Below, piece after piece: positions 36,381 to 45,057 of a stretch of DNA of 64,000 nucleotides (its first letter is position 1; every line of letters begins with the position of its first letter). Location of the stretch: assembly GCA_022181065.1 (NCBI GenBank), contig BQMY01000077.1, forward strand, positions 1 through 64,000. The letters are read 5' to 3'. The notes below the pieces were generated by a model. It saw only the letters and a program-made list of their open reading frames with translations, did not search any database and was not told the origin of the DNA. The position numbers were made by a program, and so were the translations under genes. Origin of the DNA: Melioribacteraceae bacterium. Lineage in GTDB: Bacteria; Bacteroidota; Ignavibacteria; Ignavibacteriales; Melioribacteraceae.

Positions 36381-38330
36381 ATGGACCAAAATACTAAATC
36401 GTCTGAATTCCAGCCCTATATTTCACCTAAAGATTTTATCCCTGAATTTACACCGAAAGCTATAATACTTGGTGCTATATTCGGAATCATATTCGGAGCC
36501 GCGACGGTATATTTGGGCCTTAAAGTTGGTCTTACTGTTAGTGCCTCCATCCCTATTGCGGTTCTTGCGATATCTGTCTTTAAGAAGATAGGCAAGGCAA
36601 CCATACTGGAAAACAATATTGTTCAGACGATTGGGTCAGCCGGTGAGTCGGTTGCGGCTGGCGTAGTGTTTACAATTCCCGCATTATTATTCCTTCCGGG
36701 TGGAGGTGACTATTTCAAATACTTCCAGATATTTATTCTCGCGCTTGCCGGTGGTATTTTAGGCGTTTTGTTTATGATCCCTCTTCGTCGTTCTTTAATA
36801 GTGAAGGAGCATGGCAAACTTCCCTTCCCGGAAGGTACAGCGTGTGCTGACGTTCTTGTGGCGGGTGAAAAAGGTGGTAAACTTGCGCAAAAGGTTTTTT
36901 ATGGTCTTGGAATTGCGTTTGCTTATAAAACTCTTATGTCAATCTTTGGTTTATGGAAAGATGTTCCTACTTATGTATTCAGTAAAAAATCATCATTGCC
37001 AAATGGAACGATAAATGGTGAAATTACTCCGGAATTACTTGGTGTTGGGTATATTATTGGTCCCAAGATCGCGGGTATTATGGTCGGTGGTGGCGTTTTA
37101 TCATGGCTGGTGCTTATTCCACTCATTAGTTTGTTGGGAGAGAACCTCGGTACAGTGTTTGCGCCTGCTGACAAGCTTATTGCAGATATGTCACCCAAAG
37201 AGATATGGAGTAACTATATCAGATATATTGGTGCAGGCGCGGTAACCTTTGGTGGTGTGGTAACATTGATAAAATCATTTCCAACTATTATAAACGCATT
37301 TAAAGATTCTTTCAAAGACCTGAAGGAAAACAAAGGTAATAGCAAACAGGAAAAAGACAGAACCGAAAAGGATATACCACTTGTATTTGTTCTTATCGGG
37401 AGTGTAGTTCTGGTAATATTCATGGCAGTTATTCCTTCAATTCCCACTAATCTTCTTTCTGCTCTAATGATTATTATTTTCGGGTTTTTCTTCGTGACGG
37501 TGTCTTCACGAATAGTTGGACTTATAGGCTCATCATCCAACCCGATTTCAGGTATGACGATCGCAACGTTAATGGCTACCTCCCTGATTTTCGTCGCTGT
37601 TGGCTGGACAGATGATATTTATCAGCCGATAGCTCTTGTGGTTGGCTCAATTGTGTGTATCGCTTCCGCGAATGCAGGTGCAACTTCGCAGGATCTTAAA
37701 ACCGGTTATATCGTAGGCGCAACTCCGATCAAACAGCAGATAGGACTTATAATTGGTGTACTTGCATCGGTTTTTGTTATTGGGTTTACTCTTTTAATTC
37801 TGAATGATGCACTTGGTATTGGTAGTGATAAACTTCCCGCTCCTCAGGCAACTTTGATGGCTACCGTAATTAAAGGTCTGTTAAGCCAAAATTTACCATG
37901 GGGATTGGTTCTTGTTGGAATGGGAATTGCAGCTGTGATGGAACTTTCGGGTGTACGTTCATTACCTTTCGCGGTTGGAGCGTATCTTCCGCTTTCGGTT
38001 AGTACCCCGATATTTGTTGGTGGTATGGTTAAATATTTTGTTGATACATTCAAAAAAGGTGGTGAGAGCGATTCCGAAATTGGTCCCGGAGCTTTATTAA
38101 GTTCTGGTCTTATTGCCGGTGGTGCTCTTACAGGAATTTTATACGCCGTTCTGGTCGGTACAACATTCGAGACAGCTTCGGGCGAATCTTCGATAGCTGA
38201 AATGCTGAATTCCGGTATCGCTGAAAGTATGGGTCTTGAAGGCGATTTTATATCTGTTGTGATTTTCCTTGCGATGGCGGCAGTTTTATTTAAATTCGCG
38301 ATGGGTAAAGAAGAGAAATTAGAGAAATAA
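36381..38330 (+). CDS. OPT-family oligopeptide transporter
   Basis: A 649-residue inner-membrane transporter of the OPT superfamily. The conserved opening KAIILGAIFGIIFGAATVYLGLKVGLTVSASIP is clear (seen in parts). Then come FPEGTACADVLVAGE, SSNPISGMTIATLM, SIVCIASANAGATSQDLKTGYIVGATP (in parts) and LPFAVGAYLPLSVSTPIFVGG. Many helices are visible. Bacterial OPT proteins carry peptides or metal-peptide chelates. It is the first gene of a tight run with an MFSD1-like MFS, a PqqD-like protein, an outer-membrane protein and an aminopeptidase, which favours peptides (inference). TTGACA at 36311 is a possible -35-like element. Confidence 0.93.
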   Translation: MDQNTKSSEFQPYISPKDFIPEFTPKAIILGAIFGIIFGAATVYLGLKVGLTVSASIPIAVLAISVFKKIGKATILENNIVQTIGSAGESVAAGVVFTIPALLFLPGGGDYFKYFQIFILALAGGILGVLFMIPLRRSLIVKEHGKLPFPEGTACADVLVAGEKGGKLAQKVFYGLGIAFAYKTLMSIFGLWKDVPTYVFSKKSSLPNGTINGEITPELLGVGYIIGPKIAGIMVGGGVLSWLVLIPLISLLGENLGTVFAPADKLIADMSPKEIWSNYIRYIGAGAVTFGGVVTLIKSFPTIINAFKDSFKDLKENKGNSKQEKDRTEKDIPLVFVLIGSVVLVIFMAVIPSIPTNLLSALMIIIFGFFFVTVSSRIVGLIGSSSNPISGMTIATLMATSLIFVAVGWTDDIYQPIALVVGSIVCIASANAGATSQDLKTGYIVGATPIKQQIGLIIGVLASVFVIGFTLLILNDALGIGSDKLPAPQATLMATVIKGLLSQNLPWGLVLVGMGIAAVMELSGVRSLPFAVGAYLPLSVSTPIFVGGMVKYFVDTFKKGGESDSEIGPGALLSSGLIAGGALTGILYAVLVGTTFETASGESSIAEMLNSGIAESMGLEGDFISVVIFLAMAAVLFKFAMGKEEKLEK

Positions 38331-38353
38331 GTATTTCCGGAGATTAATAACGA

Positions 38354-39610
38354 ATGGATAAATATATAAATCCGAATAAACCTGAACCGGCACCAGTATT
38401 CCGCTGGATAATATTGATTTTCGTAAGTCTTGCGATGTTCGGCAACTATTACATATATGACAGTATTAGTCCGGTTGCCGATCTGCTCGCAAAACAATTA
38501 AATTTTTCAGATTCTGATATTGGACTACTTAACGGGATATACAGTATCCCGAACCTTATTATGGTACTTATCGGTGGAATAATCATTGACCGTCTTGGTA
38601 CCAGGATAAGTACTTTTATTTTCGCGACACTTTGCCTTATGGGTGCTGTAATTACTGCCTCGGATAGTTCACTTACGGTTATGGCGATTGGCAGACTAGT
38701 ATTCGGGTTGGGTGCGGAATCCCTTATTGTGGCTGTAACCACTGTTGTTGGAAGATGGTTTAAAGGCAAACAGCTTTCTTTCGCGTTTGGTTTAAATCTC
38801 ACTATTGCCCGACTTGGAACTGTTGTCGCGCTTAACTCACCTTCATGGGGAAGCGGCTATTATGATAACTGGCAGGGACCAATGTTGCTATCGGTTGCCG
38901 CAGGTGTAATATCTGTAGCTTCGGTTATAATTTATTGGGGCATGGATGTTTTTGCTTCTAAAAATTACAAGGTAAAAAAGACACCTAAACAAGACGAAGT
39001 TAACTTTAAAGTGATGTTCTCATTTTCAAAATCGTATTGGCTAATTGTTTTGTTGTGTGTGACATTTTATTCTGCGGTTTTCCCATTCAAGACATTCGCG
39101 ATCAAGTTTTTTATTGAAGAACATGGTACAACAAGAGAATTTGCGGGATTTCTGTCAAGTACTCTTGATATAAGCGCTATGCTTCTAACGCCGTTATTTG
39201 GGCTACTTGCTGATTATATGGGAAGGAGGTCGTTCCTTATGATGATCGGCTCGGTGGCGTTGATACCGGTCTATCTTTTAATGGCTTATACAGATTATTC
39301 ACTATATATTCCTATGGCTCTGATGGGGTTATCATTCTCACTCATTCCAGCTGTGATATGGCCGTCGGTGGCGCTGATTGTTAAGGAGGAGAACCTGGGT
39401 ACTGCCTACGGATTGATGACGATGGTTCAGGCGATTGGTTTGGCAGGTCTGAACTTCCTGATTGGTTATGTAAATGACGCTACTTCCGGCTATACTGCAG
39501 GTATGTGGATTTTCTCTACTCTTGGATTTTTCGGATTACTCTTTGCGTTTTTATTAAGAAAAAATGAACTTGGTCCTAATGGTCACGGTTTGGAAAAGGG
39601 AATTAAGTAG
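38354..39610 (+). CDS. MFSD1-like major facilitator transporter
   Basis: A 12-helix MFS protein of 418 residues. It closely matches the pattern of animal MFSD1: FGNYYIYD in helix 1, GRLVFGLGAESLIVA, the loop RWFKGKQLSFAFGLNLTIARLG, YSAVFPF at the start of the second half, and MGLSFSLIPAVIWPSVALIV followed by ENLGTAYGLM. MFSD1 is reported as a lysosomal dipeptide transporter, so dipeptide transport is a reasonable guess here. It lies 23 bp after the OPT gene and three bases before the PqqD-like gene. Confidence 0.88.
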   Translation: MDKYINPNKPEPAPVFRWIILIFVSLAMFGNYYIYDSISPVADLLAKQLNFSDSDIGLLNGIYSIPNLIMVLIGGIIIDRLGTRISTFIFATLCLMGAVITASDSSLTVMAIGRLVFGLGAESLIVAVTTVVGRWFKGKQLSFAFGLNLTIARLGTVVALNSPSWGSGYYDNWQGPMLLSVAAGVISVASVIIYWGMDVFASKNYKVKKTPKQDEVNFKVMFSFSKSYWLIVLLCVTFYSAVFPFKTFAIKFFIEEHGTTREFAGFLSSTLDISAMLLTPLFGLLADYMGRRSFLMMIGSVALIPVYLLMAYTDYSLYIPMALMGLSFSLIPAVIWPSVALIVKEENLGTAYGLMTMVQAIGLAGLNFLIGYVNDATSGYTAGMWIFSTLGFFGLLFAFLLRKNELGPNGHGLEKGIK

Positions 39611-39612
39611 TC

Positions 39613-39960
39613 ATGAGTGAAATGAGGGAGCTATATCCGGTAAGAGCTTGCGAATATGAACCGAATGAAGAGAATAATGAGTTAATTACGGTATTGTATT
39701 TAAATAAGAATCCGTCATTTATCGAGAAGTTGTTCTTTAAAAAACAACTTGCCAAACCGGTAAAAATTGACCTCGATGAAATTGGTTCTTATATTTGGTT
39801 AAAATGTGACGGGTCAAAAAATGTGAATGAACTGATAAATGAAGCGAAAGAACATTTTGGTGAAAAAATTGAACCGGCAGAAGAAAGAACCGAACTTTTT
39901 GTAAATCAACTGGTAAAAAATAAACTTGCTGTGCTTTATAAGAAAAAAGAATCGGACTAA
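39613..39960 (+). CDS. PqqD-like protein
   Basis: A 115-residue protein with the PqqD/RiPP-recognition-element fold pattern: KIDLDEIGSYIWLKCDGSKNVNELINEAKEHFG followed by ERTELFVNQLVKNKLAVL (positions about 55-110, shown in parts elsewhere). PqqD proteins bind leader peptides and deliver them to radical SAM enzymes. No radical SAM enzyme or PQQ gene is nearby; the only radical SAM gene is 22 kb away. It sits between the MFS (3 bp gap) and a secreted protein gene (3 bp gap), so it is surely co-expressed with them. Partner unknown. Confidence 0.82.
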   Translation: MSEMRELYPVRACEYEPNEENNELITVLYLNKNPSFIEKLFFKKQLAKPVKIDLDEIGSYIWLKCDGSKNVNELINEAKEHFGEKIEPAEERTELFVNQLVKNKLAVLYKKKESD

Positions 39961-39963
39961 ATT

Positions 39964-40698
39964 ATGATAAAAAGCAGATACCTGATATTAATTATTGCAC
40001 TGCTTTCAAGCGTTTATAATGCACAGAGTTGTGGATTCGGATGCCTTGGATTTAGCGGCGGCTATGGCGGTTATACTATCCAGAGATATGATCTGAAAGG
40101 ATTTAATGACTATCTGAAGGAAGACCTGACTGCTCTCGGATTTGAGGTTGGAGACGATGTTTTTTCAGAGGCAAGGGGATTTCGGGTTGGGATAAATCTG
40201 TTCAAAGCAAGGTTTGAAGGAGTTTATTTCGGTGCAAAATTTTTCTATCAGTTCCTTGAAGAAGAAAAAAGTTATGTAAGTAATCTATTAACTAATGAGA
40301 GAAGAGTATTTAACCTCGGATTTGATTATTACGGTCTCGGCGGAGAGTTGGGATTTCCGATTATATCATTCCTTGATCTCAAACTTGTTGAAGGTGGGGT
40401 TACCCTCCATAATGTTAATCTCAAGGATGAATTGTATATAGGCGAAACTGTTTTCAGTGAAGTTAAATATGAAAGTACCGGCACACAAATTGGTTATTAT
40501 GTTGGATCAGGTTTGATCATTCATCTGATAAAAAATTATATAAGTATTGAAGGAACTGCGAGTTATAATTTTGTCGATCTTGAAGAAGTAAGATCAGACA
40601 ATAACGAGGTGATCCCTCAGCCGAACGGAGTTGTGAGTTTTGGTCAAAAAGGGGGGGTGACAGGAACAGTTCAGTTAAATGTAAGTTTTCCCTTATAG
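39964..40698 (+). CDS. Predicted outer-membrane beta-barrel protein
   Basis: Not a family I recognise. The 244-residue protein has a signal peptide (to about NAQ at residue 20). The mature N-terminus is Cys- and Gly-rich: SCGFGCLGFSGGYGGYTIQ. The remainder is beta-rich with repeated aromatic alternation and ends in TVQLNVSFPL, like a small outer-membrane barrel. It lies within the OPT-MFS-PqqD-aminopeptidase run, so it could be the outer-membrane pore or sensor for the same substrate (inference). Confidence 0.7.
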   Translation: MIKSRYLILIIALLSSVYNAQSCGFGCLGFSGGYGGYTIQRYDLKGFNDYLKEDLTALGFEVGDDVFSEARGFRVGINLFKARFEGVYFGAKFFYQFLEEEKSYVSNLLTNERRVFNLGFDYYGLGGELGFPIISFLDLKLVEGGVTLHNVNLKDELYIGETVFSEVKYESTGTQIGYYVGSGLIIHLIKNYISIEGTASYNFVDLEEVRSDNNEVIPQPNGVVSFGQKGGVTGTVQLNVSFPL

Positions 40699-40706
40699 GA
40701 GTTGAA

Positions 40707-41672
40707 ATGGATAAAGAGTTAGTAAGAGCTTCGGAAATAGCGATTAAAGATTGTATGGGTGCTCAACCCGGTGAAAAAATACTGGTTGTTAGCGATGTTA
40801 ATAAAAGAGAGATAGGCACAACGCTGTTTGATACAGCTGTTAATCTTGGCTTTGACGCAATCTATATGGAAATGCAGCCAGGTATAATTAATGGCGAGGA
40901 GCCACCAGAAGTTGTCGCGGAATTAATGAAAAAATATGATGTGGTTCTGGCTCCGCTAACAAAATCGATTACACATACCGATGCCAGAAGAAACGCTTCG
41001 AAAGAAGGCGCGCGTATCGCAACATTTCCCGGTATTACTAAAGACGCGATGGTAAGAGGACTAAATGCAGATTATAATAAAATTGCTGCGTTGACACTCA
41101 AACTCAAAGCTATGATGGAAGAAACCAAAATTATTAGAGTTACCGCACCAAACGGTACCGATATTTCGATGGATATCACAGGACGGACAACCATTCCGAG
41201 TAAGGGACTATTCCACAAGAAAGGCGAAAGTGGTAATCTACCAACAGGTGAGGCGTTTGCGGCACCACTGGAAGGAAAATCAAATGGTGTATTTGTAGTT
41301 GATGGCTCCATGGCTGGTATTGGTGTACTTGATGGAGAAACTATCAGAATTGAGGTTGAAGACGGATATGCTACCGAAATTACGGGTGGTGAGAAAGCCG
41401 AAATATTGCGCAAGATGCTGGATGAAGTTGGTAAGGATGCGCGTAACATTGCCGAAATCGGTATAGGTACAAATGATAAAGTTGAACTTTCCGGATTGCT
41501 TTTGGAAGATGAGAAGAAACTCGGTACGATCCATATAGCTTTGGGAAATAATGTGTCAATGGGCGGTCATGTAAATGTACCGATACATTTGGATGGTGTA
41601 GTAAAAAATCCTTCGGTATATTTCGACGATAAAAAAATAATGGAAGACGGTAATCTGTTTGTAACTGTCTAG
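40707..41672 (+). CDS. M29-type aminopeptidase
   Basis: A 321-residue cytoplasmic protein related to thermophilic (M29) leucyl aminopeptidases. It has PGEKILVVSDVNKREIG, an ITHTDARRNASKEGARIATFPG segment (in parts), APNGTDISMDITGR, SKGLFHKKGESGNLPTGEAFAAP (metal Glu region), and the C-terminal GIGTNDKVELSGLLLEDEK and GHVNVPIHLDGV with His/Asp ligands. It would release N-terminal amino acids from imported peptides, fitting the upstream transporters. GGAG precedes the ATG. Confidence 0.88.
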   Translation: MDKELVRASEIAIKDCMGAQPGEKILVVSDVNKREIGTTLFDTAVNLGFDAIYMEMQPGIINGEEPPEVVAELMKKYDVVLAPLTKSITHTDARRNASKEGARIATFPGITKDAMVRGLNADYNKIAALTLKLKAMMEETKIIRVTAPNGTDISMDITGRTTIPSKGLFHKKGESGNLPTGEAFAAPLEGKSNGVFVVDGSMAGIGVLDGETIRIEVEDGYATEITGGEKAEILRKMLDEVGKDARNIAEIGIGTNDKVELSGLLLEDEKKLGTIHIALGNNVSMGGHVNVPIHLDGVVKNPSVYFDDKKIMEDGNLFVTV

Positions 41673-41698
41673 AATATTTAAGATTTGGAGATGTAAGT

Positions 41699-42205
41699 TT
41701 GTTTTATGTTCTGATTTATTTGGTAGCTATTGTTCTTGCAAATATGATTGTTTTATGGTTTGGTCCGGCTTCAACTATAATTAATGCTTTTTTCCTTATT
41801 GGACTAGATTTGTCCTTACGTGATAAACTCCATGATTTGTGGAGCGGGAATGGACTAATTATAAAAATGGGCGGACTCATAGTTACCGGTTCTGTTATTA
41901 CTTATTTGCTAAATTCCGATGCAGGGATGATTGCCGTGGCAAGTGTTACAGCATTTAGTTCCGCTGCGTTATTTGACAGTATTATATATGCCTTATTGAG
42001 GAAGAAAACGTTCCTTATTCGATCAAATTTTTCAAATATCGGGGGAGCGTTACTCGATTCCGCGTTATTCCCGACAATCGCGTTCGGAATATTTTTGCCG
42101 TGGATAATTCTTGGTCAGTTTACGGCAAAGATGGCAGGTGGATTTTTATGGTCACTTTTATTAAATAAGTACAAAGATAAAAAAGTGATATTACAAGGAA
42201 ATTAA
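41699..42205 (+). CDS. VUT-like membrane protein
   Basis: A 168-residue, five- to six-helix membrane protein starting at TTG after TTGGAG. The pattern NAFFLIGLDLSLRDKLHDLW, followed by SVTAFSSAALFDSIIYALL and RSNFSNIGGALLDSALFPTIAFG, resembles the VUT/YhhQ family of queuosine-precursor transporters. That family is usually longer (over 200 residues), so the substrate and even the family are uncertain. It is 26 bp after the aminopeptidase and five bases before the next gene. Confidence 0.75.
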   Translation: MFYVLIYLVAIVLANMIVLWFGPASTIINAFFLIGLDLSLRDKLHDLWSGNGLIIKMGGLIVTGSVITYLLNSDAGMIAVASVTAFSSAALFDSIIYALLRKKTFLIRSNFSNIGGALLDSALFPTIAFGIFLPWIILGQFTAKMAGGFLWSLLLNKYKDKKVILQGN

Positions 42206-42209
42206 GGCT

Positions 42210-42707
42210 TTGAAGAAAAAGAGATTTCCGGTTATAGAATTATTTGTATTACTATTCGGGCTGCTGTTGTTAAATGGCAGCGACGGATTTAATTCTTTTT
42301 ACGATTTCAAGTCGATTAGCTGGGTTGACAGCAAATATGGCAGCAATGAAGTGGTAAAAATTATTTCTATCGATGATATTAAAAACAATGGTATTAAACC
42401 CGGTGTACGTGTTTCGGTCGATACTACGATTGTTTCCACCCGATTTGAAGAGGATGGATATACTATAGTTGGTCTCGCCGAATTGGGAGATAATGTCAAC
42501 ACCACAATAAAGTTCCGTACGTTTGATTATAATGTTTATACAAAACTTTCCCAAACATCCGCAACCGTAAAACTTGAGTTACTCCTTGATGGTGTAAATT
42601 TGAGTGAATCTACCTCAAACCTCGCAGTTTTCGAGGAAGATTACATACCGGTGACACATACTGAGTTGCTTCTTACCGGAAAACTTACCGGTTATTCCTT
42701 CCTGTAA
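42210..42707 (+). CDS. Exported protein of unknown function
   Basis: The 165-residue protein starts at TTG with AAGG just upstream. It has a basic N-terminus and one hydrophobic segment (IELFVLLFGLLLLNGSDG), so it is exported or membrane-anchored. The rest is beta-rich (SIDDIKNNGIKPGVRVSVD, YTIVGLAELGDNVNTTIKF), like an immunoglobulin-type fold. I recognise no family. It closes the run that began with the OPT transporter. Confidence 0.75.
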   Translation: MKKKRFPVIELFVLLFGLLLLNGSDGFNSFYDFKSISWVDSKYGSNEVVKIISIDDIKNNGIKPGVRVSVDTTIVSTRFEEDGYTIVGLAELGDNVNTTIKFRTFDYNVYTKLSQTSATVKLELLLDGVNLSESTSNLAVFEEDYIPVTHTELLLTGKLTGYSFL

Positions 42708-42818
42708 AGCATTTATTTGATATTAGTAAAATAAAATACTTGCCTAACTTTCGATTTTAATTTATATTTAGTCTAAATAAAAACAGTGCTATATAACAAA
42801 TTAAATCATGGTAATTAT

Positions 42819-43886
42819 ATGTATAAATATTCTATTATTGTCTTAATCTCCTTTTTTATCACCGCAGGCTTGTCAGCCCAGGATGATATGTTTTTTGAAA
42901 GAAACTATTCAATTGGCGGATACGGTGAACTCCATTACAATTATGTGAAACCGGAAAATGGTGAAGCGAAAAAAACTCTCGATTTTCACCGATTTGTGCT
43001 TTTTTATGGTTATAACTGGACCGAAAAATGGTCATTCAAGGCCGAAGTTGAACTTGAACACAATTATGTAGCGGATGATCATGGCGAGTTGGAATTGGAA
43101 CAGGCTTATGTTAATTATAAACATGCTGACTGGCTAAATTTTCAGGCGGGTGTTATCCTACCATCAGTCGGGTTGATCAATGAATATCATGAACCACCAC
43201 TATTTTTAAGCGTCGAACGTCCGGAGTACCATAGCAAAATTATTCCTACTACCTGGTTTGGTAATGGTATTGCGTTTACAGGCGTTTATAAAGATTTTGA
43301 TTATAAATTAGTAGTTATGGAAGGATTAAATGGGAATAAATTTAGTAATTCTTCCGGAATTCGCAGTGGAAGGCAGAAGGGTTTTAAGTCAAACGCTGAT
43401 GATTTTCTCTACAATGCCAGAGTTGATTACTATGGTATTACCGGACTTAAAGCGGGCGCGTCAATTACATATAATAAAGCTTTTCATGATGTTGAGAAAA
43501 TTCCATTTACACTTTTGGAAGTTCATGCATCATACTATCACAACAATGTATATGCAGTATGTGAATATGGCAACATTAGTTATGACAATTTCGAAATTGG
43601 AAGTTCAAGCGGTTTTTACGCTGATTTGGGATACAATGTTGGCTCATGGCTAAAGCTTGATAGTGAGTTGATTCCATTTGTTCGTTACTCCGATATTAAT
43701 CCCGCAGCGACCACACTAACGGGCGGGGATTCCGAGTTAGCGAACCATTCAACAAAAATGATGGCAGGATTGGCATTTAAGCCCATTCCAGAAGTAGTTT
43801 TCAAATTGGATTATTCAATACAGAAGTTTGAATTAAACGATCAGAAGACAGATCTGCTAAATATTGGCGCAGGATACATGTTTTGA
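42819..43886 (+). CDS. Porin-like outer-membrane protein
   Basis: The reading frame extends upstream to a GTG at 42786, but ATG 42819 starts a clean signal peptide (MYKYSIIVLISFFITAGLSAQ), giving 355 residues. The mature part is a phosphate-selective-porin-type barrel: YSIGGYGELHYNY, DFHRFVLFYGYNWTEKWSFKAEVELE, QAGVILPSVGLINEYHEPP, and a C-terminal strand LNIGAGYMF ending in Phe. An FMN-binding gene starts one base after its stop, so the two are an operon. The substrate is not evident. Confidence 0.88.
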   Translation: MYKYSIIVLISFFITAGLSAQDDMFFERNYSIGGYGELHYNYVKPENGEAKKTLDFHRFVLFYGYNWTEKWSFKAEVELEHNYVADDHGELELEQAYVNYKHADWLNFQAGVILPSVGLINEYHEPPLFLSVERPEYHSKIIPTTWFGNGIAFTGVYKDFDYKLVVMEGLNGNKFSNSSGIRSGRQKGFKSNADDFLYNARVDYYGITGLKAGASITYNKAFHDVEKIPFTLLEVHASYYHNNVYAVCEYGNISYDNFEIGSSSGFYADLGYNVGSWLKLDSELIPFVRYSDINPAATTLTGGDSELANHSTKMMAGLAFKPIPEVVFKLDYSIQKFELNDQKTDLLNIGAGYMF

Positions 43887-43887
43887 T

Positions 43888-44415
43888 ATGAGACTAATTA
43901 TTATTCTACATATGCTATTTTGTGTGACGCTTTATGCCGGAATGAATGATGATATTTACACAATGTTATTTGAAAAATACGGCGAATCAAGTAAAATCAC
44001 TCATGTAAATATTAAAGTTGATCCCGGGCTAAAATCAATCATTGAGATGAAAACCGGGCAGAAATTTTTCAGAGATAATTTGCATTGTTATAAAATTTTG
44101 GATGCAAATGGTAACACCTATACCGGTCTGCTGGATAATGTTTATGGTAAAACTTTACCAATTACTTTTCTCGTTGTTTATGATGAGACGGGGAAGATAA
44201 ATGACTGCTTTATTGTGAAGTACAGAGAACCCAGAGGTTACGGGGTAAAGCAGCAGAGTTGGCTGAATCAGTTTGTGGGGAAAGATGCAAACTCAGAATT
44301 TAAAGTAGGTAGTGAAATTCATGGTATTACAGGATCTACTATTTCAGTAAACTCGGTTGCCAGAGGAATCAGAAAATTATCCATTCTGTATGAAAAGCTA
44401 AAAAGTGAATTATAA
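43888..44415 (+). CDS. Periplasmic FMN-binding domain protein
   Basis: ATG 43888 begins one base after the porin stop and gives 175 residues with a signal peptide (RLIIILHMLFCVTLYAG). The C-terminal FMN-binding domain contains HGITGSTISVNSVARGIRK, the Gly-(Ser/Ala)-Thr flavinylation motif of RnfG/NqrC-type domains, whose Thr carries FMN after ApbE action. GYGVKQQSWLNQFVGK also fits. The protein is a candidate periplasmic electron carrier. No ApbE or membrane oxidoreductase is in the window. It is followed by the intergenic element, copy B. Confidence 0.85.
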   Translation: MRLIIILHMLFCVTLYAGMNDDIYTMLFEKYGESSKITHVNIKVDPGLKSIIEMKTGQKFFRDNLHCYKILDANGNTYTGLLDNVYGKTLPITFLVVYDETGKINDCFIVKYREPRGYGVKQQSWLNQFVGKDANSEFKVGSEIHGITGSTISVNSVARGIRKLSILYEKLKSEL

Positions 44416-44432
44416 TCTTTATAAACTGTGAA

Positions 44433-44665
44433 AAGCGGGAAGTTTATCCCGCTTCAGGCTGTTGACAAACTAGTTTTTTTTAAGTCCTCCTTGGAAGGAG
44501 GTGGATTCCGACAAATGTCGGAAGACGGAGGATGATTTATTTCATTTTATGTGACTTTTGGTCATCCCCCATCACAAAAAACGTGATTTCCCCCCTTCAA
44601 AAGGGGGACTTGAAAATCAACAACCAGGTTTTTCGACAATCTCAAGCGGGAAGTGATTCCCGCTT
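44433..44665. repeat. Dispersed intergenic element, copy B
   Basis: A second copy of the element at 31863-32116. It is bounded by two near-identical hairpins: AAGCGGGA-AGTTTA-TCCCGCTT (44433-44454) and AAGCGGGA-AGTGAT-TCCCGCTT (44644-44665). The interior repeats CTGTTGACAAA near the left, the CCTCCTTGGAAGGAGG hairpin, TTCCGACAAATGTCGGAAG, CATCCCCCATCACAAAA and the right-hand AAAATCAACAACCAGG. It lies between convergent genes and could also act as a terminator region. Confidence 0.88.
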
Positions 44666-44670
44666 ATATT

Positions 44671-45057
44671 TTAATGTCTGCAATGAGCATTTTCGAGTAT
44701 ATTCAACTCACCTTTTTCGAACAGAATTGCAGCCGTATCGGCAACATTCTCATCGGTGATGACAGTTTTGATATTTTTTGAAGCAAAATCATCAACAAGT
44801 CTCTTGCCCATACCTTTTGAAATCAGAACGTCCATCTCTTTCAGCGCGTCTGTAAGTGAATCATGGCTATGATTATGTTCTGAGTGGTTATGTTGAGAAT
44901 GATCGTGATTTCCCTTGCCATGATGCGTGAAGTTATTTTCAATTTCTGATTTTGATTTTATTTCTCCTGCCTCTACATCATAAATCATAAACCCGGCACA
45001 TCTTCCAACATGACCACTAACAGTGACAAAATCGTCTGTTGATATTGCAATTTTCAT
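44671..45057 (-). CDS. NifX/NifB-type Fe-Mo cofactor domain protein with His-rich insert
   Basis: A 128-residue dinitrogenase iron-molybdenum cofactor domain protein (MKIAISTDDFVTVSGHVGRCAGFMIYDV). These small proteins bind metal clusters or metal ions. A His-rich insert follows (about residues 43-68, THHGKGNHDHSQHNHSEHNH), which should bind Ni, Zn or Cu. The C-terminal half ALKEMDVLISKGMGKRLVDDF and ILENAHCRH is typical. No nitrogenase gene is nearby, so nitrogen fixation is not implied. A metal-storage or redox role is inferred. Confidence 0.9.
   Translation of the reverse strand: MKIAISTDDFVTVSGHVGRCAGFMIYDVEAGEIKSKSEIENNFTHHGKGNHDHSQHNHSEHNHSHDSLTDALKEMDVLISKGMGKRLVDDFASKNIKTVITDENVADTAAILFEKGELNILENAHCRH

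Noticed and set aside
37844-38497. 217-residue minus-strand frame over the OPT gene
   Set aside because: It is antisense to the transporter, has no ribosome-binding site and no recognised family features.
44671-45057. Nitrogen-fixation gene call
   Set aside because: The domain occurs in many non-nif contexts, and no nif genes are nearby.
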